From Caballeronia sordidicola (GTDB taxonomy: Bacteria; Pseudomonadota; Gammaproteobacteria; Burkholderiales; Burkholderiaceae): a stretch of 64,000 nucleotides of DNA. The translations under genes were made by a program, and so were the position numbers. The first letter of the stretch is position 1. Each line of letters starts with the position of its first letter. The DNA is taken from assembly GCF_001544455.2 (NCBI RefSeq), contig NZ_FCOC02000010.1:124001-188000 (forward strand), written 5' to 3'. Shown here piece after piece: positions 1-6,953 of this stretch. Below the pieces are notes generated by a model. It was not told where the DNA came from. It made no database searches and saw nothing but the letters and a program-made list of their open reading frames with translations.

Positions 1-43
1 CGGCATGGAGAACGGATGACCCGCGGGCGAATACTTCTGCCAT
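1..43 (-). CDS. Partial CDS, N-terminus only (runs off the window start)
   Basis: An ATG on the minus strand at 43 is preceded by a purine-rich AAGGAG about ten bases upstream and opens a frame that continues past the window edge. Only about 14 residues (beginning MAEVFARG) are visible, too few to name a family. It lies downstream of the LysR gene on the same strand, so it could belong to the same pentonate-type locus, but that is inference. Confidence 0.4.
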   Translation of the reverse strand, partial: MAEVFARGSSVLHA

Positions 44-170
44 GGGTGGAAGACTCCTTTTGTCCATAGTCCAGCAGCAACAAGCTACTAGCCACACGAT
101 GTTAAACAAAAGGAAAAATACTGGAACCACATAAAACTTCTATGCTTAGAACGCGTGCCGCGCTAAGACT

Positions 171-1112
171 TCAACCCTCCACCGCCCGCCCGTGCGCCAG
201 CGCCATCTGAACGAATTGCCTGCCCATTGGCGACAATACGCCTACACGGCGCGTAACGATGCCGAAGGTCTGCGACTTCGACTTGAACCCGATCGGCACG
301 ATACGCAGCATCCCATGCTCGCAAAAAACCCGGGCCACGCCCGCGGGCAACACCGAAACCAGGTCGGCGCTGCATCGAAGCAAAGTCACTGTGACAAAGG
401 TCGACGCCGTGGAAATCGCGCTCATCGGCACTTGCGCGCCGGCCAGGTCCATCTCGCGCGCGAGCATCGCCTGCATGGGCATTGCGCTCGGGTATGTCAC
501 CCACCTGTGCCCGGCGAGGTCCGCAAAGCTCAGGTCACCGGAAGGAAACGGCGGGTGGTCGTAACCCACCACCACCGACAACGGCTCGTCCCCAAGCGGC
601 TGATAGTGATACTTCGACGGCTCGTCGCTCACGATCGAGCGGCCGACCACGAGATCCAGGCGTCCTTCATCGAGCAGCGACAGCATGCGCGCGCTCGTGT
701 CCTCGACGATTTCTATCGATAACCCCGGGTTGCTCTCCTGCAAACTGTTCAGGACCGGCACGACCAGATCCGGCACCGATCCCATGATGGCGCCTACCGC
801 CAGCCGCCCGCCCGTGCCGGAGCGAATATCCGCGACTTCCTGGCACAACGCGGTCAGGTCGGCCGCGAGCAACCGCGCGTAGCGGATCACGCAATGCCCG
901 AACTGGTTCGGCACGAGCCCCTTCTTCGCGCGCTCGAACAGCGGCCCTTCGAGCATGGATTCGAGTTCGGCAAGCGCCTTGCTCGCGGCGGATTGCGTCA
1001 TCGACATCGCGCTCGATGCCTTGTGCAGCGACTTGTGATCGTCAAGCGCAATGAGCAGTTGAAGCTGCTTCATGCGCAGGCGGCTCATCAATACGTCCAG
1101 CGTCGATTTCAT
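171..1112 (-). CDS. LysR-family transcriptional regulator
   Basis: The product is 313 residues, normal for LysR. Residues 9-70 form the winged helix-turn-helix (the segment SMTQSAASKALAELE is the typical recognition region), followed by a LysR substrate-binding domain from about 95 to 300. It is transcribed divergently from the keto-deoxyarabonate dehydratase/semialdehyde dehydrogenase pair, with only 118 bp between the two starts, the classic arrangement for a LysR activator and its target. The inducer is probably a pentonate or sugar-acid intermediate, which is inferred from the neighbours. The ATG at 1112 has no strong ribosome binding site; an in-frame ATG at 1088 (MSRLRMKQ) is an alternative start. 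Confidence 0.9.
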   Translation of the reverse strand: MKSTLDVLMSRLRMKQLQLLIALDDHKSLHKASSAMSMTQSAASKALAELESMLEGPLFERAKKGLVPNQFGHCVIRYARLLAADLTALCQEVADIRSGTGGRLAVGAIMGSVPDLVVPVLNSLQESNPGLSIEIVEDTSARMLSLLDEGRLDLVVGRSIVSDEPSKYHYQPLGDEPLSVVVGYDHPPFPSGDLSFADLAGHRWVTYPSAMPMQAMLAREMDLAGAQVPMSAISTASTFVTVTLLRCSADLVSVLPAGVARVFCEHGMLRIVPIGFKSKSQTFGIVTRRVGVLSPMGRQFVQMALAHGRAVEG

Positions 1113-1170
1113 GGCGATAACCGGAAGGTTTTGGGTGAGTCGCGAAAGCGATCACGAGATGGAAAGGTTT

Positions 1171-1204
1171 CACTATACAACGCCAGCACGCTCGCCCTAT
1201 AGTG
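1171..1204. promoter_or_regulatory. Inverted repeat CACTATA-N20-TATAGTG in the divergent promoter region
   Basis: A perfect 7-bp dyad separated by 20 bases lies between the divergent LysR gene and the dehydratase operon, about 27 bp upstream of the dehydratase ATG. It is a candidate operator for the adjacent LysR protein, or the arms may overlap -10 elements. The symmetry is directly visible; the role is inferred. Confidence 0.4.
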
Positions 1205-1230
1205 GCCCCAAATCAGAATTGGAGACTTTC

Positions 1231-2151
1231 ATGACCCAACCGATCTATCGCGGCGTGTTCCCGGTCGCGCCCACCGTCTTCGATTCCGCCGGACGGCTTG
1301 ATTTGAACGGCCAGCGCCGCGCGATCGATTTCATGATCGACGCCGGATCGCACGGCCTATGCATCCTCGCCAATTTCTCCGAGCAGTTCGCCCTCACCGA
1401 CGACGAACGCGCCGCCGTGCAGAAAACGGTGCTCGAACACGTGGCCGGCCGCGTGCCGGTGATCGTGACGACCACCCATTTCAGCAGCGACGTCTGCGCG
1501 GCCCGCAGCCGCGCGGCGCAGGACGCGGGCGCCGCGATGGTCATGGTCATGCCGCCATATCACGGCGCGACCATCCGCGTGGGCGAGCGCGGCATTTACG
1601 AATTCTTTGACCGGGTTTCAGACGCAATCGATATCCCGATCATGATTCAGGATGCGCCCGTCGCCGGCACGCCGCTCTCTGCGCCCTTCCTTGCCAAGCT
1701 CGCGAAGGAAGTGCAGAACGTCTCGTACTTCAAGATCGAGACGGCGCAGGCGGCATCCAAGCTGCGTGAACTGATCGAACTCGGCGGCGACGCGGTCGTG
1801 GGCCCGTGGGATGGCGAGGAAGCGATCACATTGATCCCGGATTTCGATGCAGGCGCAACCGGCGCAATGACCGGCGGCGGCTATCCGGACGGTATCCGCA
1901 AGATTGTCGATGCGTACACGGCCGGCGACACGGAACGCGCCGCCGACCTTTACGAGCAGTGGCTACCACTGATCAATTACGAAAACCGCCAGTGCGGCCT
2001 TGCAGCCTGCAAGACGCTGATGATGGAAGGCGGCGTGATCCGTTCGGACGCAACGCGCCACCCATTCGCGCCGATGCACCCCGCCACGCGCGCCGGCCTT
2101 CTTAAAGTCGCACGCCGGCTCGACCCGCTCGTCCTGAGCTGGGGCAAATGA
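1231..2151 (+). CDS. DHDPS/NAL-family enzyme, probable L-2-keto-3-deoxyarabonate dehydratase
   Basis: This 306-residue protein belongs to the dihydrodipicolinate synthase/N-acetylneuraminate lyase TIM-barrel family. The Schiff-base lysine is K168 in the segment YFKIE. The YNxP motif of true DHDPS and many aldolases is replaced by IQDAP (about 139-143), as expected for a dehydratase branch rather than lysine biosynthesis. The next gene encodes a semialdehyde dehydrogenase of the 2,5-dioxopentanoate type, so the pair would convert L-2-keto-3-deoxyarabonate to alpha-ketoglutarate semialdehyde and then 2-oxoglutarate. The ATG at 1231 follows GGAGA with good spacing; an open frame extends upstream without a better start. 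A keto-deoxyglucarate dehydratase role is possible. Confidence 0.82.
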   Translation: MTQPIYRGVFPVAPTVFDSAGRLDLNGQRRAIDFMIDAGSHGLCILANFSEQFALTDDERAAVQKTVLEHVAGRVPVIVTTTHFSSDVCAARSRAAQDAGAAMVMVMPPYHGATIRVGERGIYEFFDRVSDAIDIPIMIQDAPVAGTPLSAPFLAKLAKEVQNVSYFKIETAQAASKLRELIELGGDAVVGPWDGEEAITLIPDFDAGATGAMTGGGYPDGIRKIVDAYTAGDTERAADLYEQWLPLINYENRQCGLAACKTLMMEGGVIRSDATRHPFAPMHPATRAGLLKVARRLDPLVLSWGK

Positions 2152-2205
2152 CGCATGCATCCACGCCTCTTTACACACTGACACTATCCAAGGATTCGAA
2201 TCATC

Positions 2206-3789
2206 ATGGAAATTTCCAGCGATCTGTTGATCGGCAAACAGAGTGTTCACGGCACGAACGGCGCGATCAAGGGCGTCGATGCGGCCACCGGTGAACCGCT
2301 CGCCCCGGCCTTTGGTGGCGCGACGCTGGCGCAGCTTGAAGACGCATGCGCGCTTGCCTGGGCAGCGTCGGATGTGTATCGCGAATTGCCGCTCGAGACA
2401 CGCGCCAGATTCCTCGAAACGATCGCGCAGAACATCCTTGATATCGGCGATGTGCTGATCGAGCGGTGTGTCGCGGAAAGCGGCTTGCCGCGTGGGCGCA
2501 TTGAAGGCGAGCGCGGCCGGACTGTCGGCCAGTTGCGCATGTTCGCGGCAGTCGTGCGTGAAGGCGATTTCCTTGGCGTGCGTATCGATCCGGCGCAGCC
2601 GCAGCGTCAGCCGCTGCCGCGCGTGGACCTGCGCCTGCGTTACGTGCCGCTCGGTCCGGTCGCCGTATTCGGCGCGAGCAATTTTCCGCTGGCGTTCTCG
2701 GTGGCTGGCGGCGACACCGCTTCCGCATTCGCCGCAGGTTGCCCCGTGATCGCGAAGGCGCACTCGGCGCATCCGGGTACGTCGGCGCTGGTCGGCGCGG
2801 CCGTGCAAAAAGCGGTCGCGGATTGCGGCTTGCCTGAAGGCACGTTCTCCCTTCTCTTCGATAGCGGCCGGGATATTGGCCAGGGTCTGGTGTCGGACCG
2901 GCGCATCAAGGCAGTCGGTTTCACCGGCTCGCGCGGAGGCGGCACGGCGCTGATGAAGCTCGCGGCCGCGCGTCGCGAACCCATCCCCGTCTACGCGGAA
3001 ATGAGCAGCATCAACCCTGTCCTGCTTTTTCCGAACGCGCTGAAGAATCGCGGTGCGGCAATCGGCAAGGCGTTCGCAAGCTCGCTCGCCCTGGGCGCCG
3101 GTCAGTTCTGCACGAACCCGGGACTGGTCCTCGCGGTCGATGGACCCGATCTCGACGCTTTCATTCAAGCAACCTCGGCCGCGCTCGCCGATATTCCCGC
3201 GGCGACCATGCTGACGCCGGGCATTCACCGCGCGTATGTATCGGCGCTCGGCAAGACGGCCGAACACAGCGATGTCAAGACGCTCGCGCGCGGCGGCGAA
3301 GCCAAGGGCGCAACGCAGGGGCAAGCGGCGCTGTTCTCGACGACTGCCGCAGCATTTCGCGCGAACGCGGAATTGCAGGAAGAGATCTTCGGCGCGGCTT
3401 CGCTGATCGTGCGTTGCCCTGACCTTGCCACCCTGTTCGATCTGATCGAAGAACTGGAAGGTCAGTTGACGGCAGCACTGCACATCGATGAAGCCGACTA
3501 CGCCGATGCCGCCAAGATCCTGCCCGCACTCGAACGCCGTACGGGGCGGATTCTCGTGAACGGGTTCGGCACAGGTGTGGAAGTGGGCCACGCAATGGTC
3601 CATGGCGGTCCGTTTCCATCCACCGCCGATGGACGTTCCACGTCGGTCGGCAGTCTCGCCATCGATCGTTTCCTGCGCCCAGTGAGCTATCAGGACATGC
3701 CCGATGCACTGTTACCCGATGCGCTCAAGACGGAAAACCCGCTTGGCCTGAATCGTCGTATCGACGGCAAGCTGCAGTTGAGCAAATAA
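2206..3789 (+). CDS. NADP-dependent alpha-ketoglutarate semialdehyde (2,5-dioxopentanoate) dehydrogenase
   Basis: This 527-residue aldehyde dehydrogenase carries the catalytic cysteine at C302 in QFCTNPG. The Rossmann portion is represented by [18 protein letters not shown] (about 157-174), and EMSSINP (about 265) contributes the general-base glutamate region. [10 protein letters not shown] and CTNPG are typical of the ketoglutarate-semialdehyde branch. It starts 54 bp after the keto-deoxyarabonate dehydratase-like gene and should be co-transcribed with it. Its expected reaction is oxidation of alpha-ketoglutarate semialdehyde to 2-oxoglutarate with NADP, the last step of non-phosphorylating pentose, glucarate or hydroxyproline degradation. 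Which sugar acid feeds it cannot be told from this window. Confidence 0.88.
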   Translation: MEISSDLLIGKQSVHGTNGAIKGVDAATGEPLAPAFGGATLAQLEDACALAWAASDVYRELPLETRARFLETIAQNILDIGDVLIERCVAESGLPRGRIEGERGRTVGQLRMFAAVVREGDFLGVRIDPAQPQRQPLPRVDLRLRYVPLGPVAVFGASNFPLAFSVAGGDTASAFAAGCPVIAKAHSAHPGTSALVGAAVQKAVADCGLPEGTFSLLFDSGRDIGQGLVSDRRIKAVGFTGSRGGGTALMKLAAARREPIPVYAEMSSINPVLLFPNALKNRGAAIGKAFASSLALGAGQFCTNPGLVLAVDGPDLDAFIQATSAALADIPAATMLTPGIHRAYVSALGKTAEHSDVKTLARGGEAKGATQGQAALFSTTAAAFRANAELQEEIFGAASLIVRCPDLATLFDLIEELEGQLTAALHIDEADYADAAKILPALERRTGRILVNGFGTGVEVGHAMVHGGPFPSTADGRSTSVGSLAIDRFLRPVSYQDMPDALLPDALKTENPLGLNRRIDGKLQLSK

Positions 3790-4278
3790 AGTTGTTCCAG
3801 GCTTCGGGGCGGCGGTCGACTGCTGCCCCGAACGCCGATCCATTCGTGTGCGGAATCTCCACGAGCGCACGTCTACACCTTCCCCTCCAGCGCATGCCTC
3901 TGAAAAAAAATCCAGTTTTGACCGCGCACATTTGCGTGCTGCGCAACGCATGGCGTTGCTCCGAGCCGGCGTAATCGGACAGAACCTAGCTCGCTGACGA
4001 CGAATCCGCAGGTCGCTTTTACATGTCGATGCGCGCCTTGCGCGACAAAGCCAGCACGGGCATTTACCGGCCGTGTTCGCGCGCCAGCCGCGTATGGACG
4101 ACGTCATGGACGATGTGTTGACGGCATCGCGGAGATGTCACATATTGGTTCCGGCTCGCTTGGCGCATGTCCAGCCTAGGGAGTCCGAAGCAATATCATC
4201 GTACGAGCGCCGATTCGTCTGAATTAACCGGACGCGCAAGCGGTATGGACAACCCTTGTGTCCCGGGAGGTTTTTCGC
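3790..4278. other. Long intergenic region (489 bp) with no convincing gene
   Basis: Apart from the hairpin at 3803-3832 I see no conserved gene here. Short open frames exist on both strands but lack a ribosome binding site and recognisable protein features. The right part must hold the promoter of the zinc-ribbon gene. Lower GC around 3900-3915 (a run of A) is the only compositional feature. Confidence 0.5.
3803..3832 (+). terminator. GC-rich hairpin after the semialdehyde dehydrogenase gene
   Basis: An 11-bp stem (one G.T pair) with an 8-base loop starts 14 bp after the stop codon: TTCGGGGCGGC pairs with GCTGCCCCGAA. No T-tract follows, so it may act as a transcript-stabilising hairpin or weak terminator. 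Confidence 0.5.
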
Positions 4279-5739
4279 ATGGCCCGTCTTTTCTTTCCCT
4301 CTTCTGTCAAATCCGCGACGTGCATGCGTTGCGGCAATTCCATGCCAGACGACGCCGAGACATGCCCGCATTGCGGCGCCGATCACGGCGGCGGCTCCAT
4401 CGTGGCCGGGAAGACCGCAACGTTCTCAAACGGACTGCGCCTGCCGCTCGTGGCGCGCCGGGGATCGCTGGCGGCGCCCTCGCCCTATCCCAGTCTGCCT
4501 GAAGAAGCCGAACTCGCCGGGACCGGCGAGCATCGCTGGGACAACTCGAAGAGCATCACGCTTGCCGCTGTCATGTTGGCATTGATCGCCGGTGGCGTGA
4601 TTTATTCGCAAACTGGCGAGCGTGAAGGCACAAGCACGCCGGCGCCAACCGGTCACAGTGCCTATGGCGCCATCGATATGAAAGCAGCGCAAGGCGCGTC
4701 CGCGCCGGAATCGGCGGCTGTAAACCGTTTCGCGGCCGCACCGCCGGCAAAACCGGCAGCGCAGACGCAGACGCCGGCCGCCGCGGCGCCCACGGTCGTA
4801 GCCATACCGGCGGCGACCATAGACAATCTGCAGGCCACGCGCGACGCCATGGAACGCGGCGACCTGAGCACCGCCCGCCGCCGTTTCTCCAGGATTCCGG
4901 CGGCGCAACTGGGCGCGGGCAACATCCAGCGCACCCAGTCCGAGCTTGCGAGCCTGGAGCACACCCGCGACAGCCTTCTGCAAACAGCGCGCGGTTGCGA
5001 GGCAACGGGCTCGTGGATATGCGTGCGCCAGAATGCGCGTGACGTGCTGGCAATCGATGCGAGCAATGTCGAAGCACAAACGCTTGTCGAGCACGCGATC
5101 ACGCGTTCGGGCTGGCTGAACAAGACGCCGCCCGCGACGGCGCATGCTGCGCCGAAATCAGGTGGAACTACGCCGCTGGCAACGGCGACTTCACCCGCGT
5201 TTGTCGCGGGACAACACCCCGGCGCCGCGACGGCATCAATACCCGCGCCTGCGCGAAAAGTTGTGCCGCCGCCTGCCGTGCAATCGCGTCCCATCCCCGT
5301 CATGCCCGCCACGGTGACAGCCACTACACAACCGGCGCCGGTCGCCTCGGACTCGACGCGTGTGAGCACGGGATCGCATGCGCCGCTGGCTTCATCCAGA
5401 TATGTGCCGGCGTCTCAACCAGCGTCCTTGCCTTCAACATCGACATTCATTCCGATGCCCGATGGCCCGGAAGCGGCGACCGTACGCGCTGTGTCACCTG
5501 CCGCACCGGCGGCCGTCCGTACACCGTCGGTGGACACCGCAACGTCTCGCACCGCGAATCAGCCCGCGCCCGTCACCGAGTCGACTCCCGTGCGTGCGGC
5601 AGTGGTCCAGCCGTCGATACCGTCCACCTCGGCCGCGCCCGTCCGCAACACCACGGATCCCGACGCCGAAGAGCGCGCGATCCTCGAATCCGGCTGGACC
5701 AAGGGGCAATCGCAGAAGCCACCTTCTCAATCGCAATAG
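4279..5739 (+). CDS. Zinc-ribbon, single-pass membrane protein with long Pro/Ala/Thr-rich tail (unknown function)
   Basis: The 486-residue product begins with a zinc ribbon (C15, C18, C29, C32; CX2C-X10-CX2C) followed by one transmembrane helix at about 93-109. Residues about 180-280 look helical and repeat-like (TPR-type spacing), with a CX7C pair. The rest to residue 486 is low-complexity Pro/Ala/Thr/Ser, ending in an acidic DPDAEERAIL segment. The ATG at 4279 is chosen because GGGAGG lies 8 bases upstream; a GTG at 4258 in the same frame would read through that site. The topology suggests a cytoplasmic zinc ribbon and a periplasmic tail reaching into the wall. I do not recognise a characterised family. 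It could be a scaffold or a regulator of an envelope process. Confidence 0.75.
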   Translation: MARLFFPSSVKSATCMRCGNSMPDDAETCPHCGADHGGGSIVAGKTATFSNGLRLPLVARRGSLAAPSPYPSLPEEAELAGTGEHRWDNSKSITLAAVMLALIAGGVIYSQTGEREGTSTPAPTGHSAYGAIDMKAAQGASAPESAAVNRFAAAPPAKPAAQTQTPAAAAPTVVAIPAATIDNLQATRDAMERGDLSTARRRFSRIPAAQLGAGNIQRTQSELASLEHTRDSLLQTARGCEATGSWICVRQNARDVLAIDASNVEAQTLVEHAITRSGWLNKTPPATAHAAPKSGGTTPLATATSPAFVAGQHPGAATASIPAPARKVVPPPAVQSRPIPVMPATVTATTQPAPVASDSTRVSTGSHAPLASSRYVPASQPASLPSTSTFIPMPDGPEAATVRAVSPAAPAAVRTPSVDTATSRTANQPAPVTESTPVRAAVVQPSIPSTSAAPVRNTTDPDAEERAILESGWTKGQSQKPPSQSQ

Positions 5740-5885
5740 ACCTGAGACGCACGGCATACGAGAAGTACACGATCAAACAAGGAGACCTGGAGGAGACAAA
5801 ACGGCCGTGCCAGGAGACGCGAGCCACACTGATCAATGCGTGCAATAAACGTAGCCAAACACATTAAAAAGACTCACACGACATC

Positions 5886-6953
5886 ATGCGCAAGACCGTA
5901 CTCATGCTCGTCGCCCTGCTCGGGCTCTCGGGCTTCGTGGGCAGCGCCCACGCGCAAGCCGATTACAAGATCGTCACCGGACCTGAACGCGGCACCTATA
6001 TCCAGATCGGCCAGGACCTGGCGAAATGGGTCGCGGATCCCATCAACATGAGCCTGGACGTGCTGGCGTCGAAGGGCTCCGCCGAGAACGTGCAACGCAT
6101 GCGTTACGAGCCGGGCGTGAAATTCGCGCTCGTGCAATCGGACGTGTACCAGGCCTATCTGGATATGGCGAAAGCCGGCAACGCCGAAGCGGGCAAGATC
6201 ATTGAGCCGCTGCGCCTCATCATGCCGCTCTATAACGAAGAGATCTACTTCGTGGTCCGTTCCGATTCGCCGATCAACTACATCCACGAGATCAAGGACA
6301 AGAACATCAGCGTGGGACTGATCGGAAGCGGCACCGCGCAATCGGCAACCACGCTCTACAAGCTGATGTTCAACCAGCCTATTCCGGAAGCGCAGGCGCA
6401 GCACTACAGCAATGAGGACGCGCTCGCCAAGCTGATCGTTCGCAAGCTCGACGTGGCGATCATCGTCGCGGGTCAGCCGGCGAAGCTTTTTCAGGATCTG
6501 AATCCGGAGTTGCTGAGCCAGATCAAGCTGCTCAAGCTCGATCCGTCAGTACCCGAGACGGCGCGCGCCGAGCAGACCTATTTTCCGGCGACGATCCGCA
6601 CGACGAGCTATCCGAACTGGATCAAGGAAGACTCGCCGACACTGACGGTGAAGGCGTTCCTCGTGACCTACGACTACAACCTGCGCGGTACGGTTGGAGC
6701 AATGACGCAGTTCGCGGATTCGCTCTGTACTCACTTCGATGAACTGCAAGCCAACGGTCATCCGAAATGGAAGCAAGTGAAGCTGGAACTGCCGCCCTTG
6801 AGCCGGGGATGGAAATATTATCCGCCGATAGAAAAGCATTTGCGCGCGTGCATCAAGAAGACCGCATCGGCCAGCACCCCGCCGGTGACACAGCGCGCAC
6901 CCAGGCGCGCCTGCACCGATGCCGAAAAAGTGCTGATGCTCTGCAACGAGTAA
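5886..6953 (+). CDS. TAXI-family TRAP-type solute-binding protein
   Basis: This 355-residue protein has a signal peptide (hydrophobic LMLVALLGLSGFVGSAHA, cleavage near residue 23) and then the TAXI signature: YKIVTGPERGTYIQIGQDLAKW near the N-terminus. TAXI proteins bind carboxylates or similar solutes in the periplasm and hand them to a fused DctQM (4TM-12TM) permease. No permease gene is adjacent, so this is an orphan binding protein that must work with a distant permease or act as a sensor. The C-terminus carries a few extra cysteines (HLRACIKK, RRACTDAEKVLMLCNE). Its stop codon abuts directly, with zero intervening bases, the stop of the convergent glycosidase gene. Confidence 0.85.
   Translation: MRKTVLMLVALLGLSGFVGSAHAQADYKIVTGPERGTYIQIGQDLAKWVADPINMSLDVLASKGSAENVQRMRYEPGVKFALVQSDVYQAYLDMAKAGNAEAGKIIEPLRLIMPLYNEEIYFVVRSDSPINYIHEIKDKNISVGLIGSGTAQSATTLYKLMFNQPIPEAQAQHYSNEDALAKLIVRKLDVAIIVAGQPAKLFQDLNPELLSQIKLLKLDPSVPETARAEQTYFPATIRTTSYPNWIKEDSPTLTVKAFLVTYDYNLRGTVGAMTQFADSLCTHFDELQANGHPKWKQVKLELPPLSRGWKYYPPIEKHLRACIKKTASASTPPVTQRAPRRACTDAEKVLMLCNE

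Noticed and set aside
1963..3603. Long antisense open frame (546 codons) opposite the semialdehyde dehydrogenase
   Set aside because: High-GC shadow of the plus-strand gene; no ribosome binding site or recognisable domain, Arg/Ala/His-rich composition.
3712..4107. 131-codon minus-strand frame after the semialdehyde dehydrogenase
   Set aside because: No ribosome binding site, no domain, Arg/Cys-rich composition; overlaps the end of a real gene.
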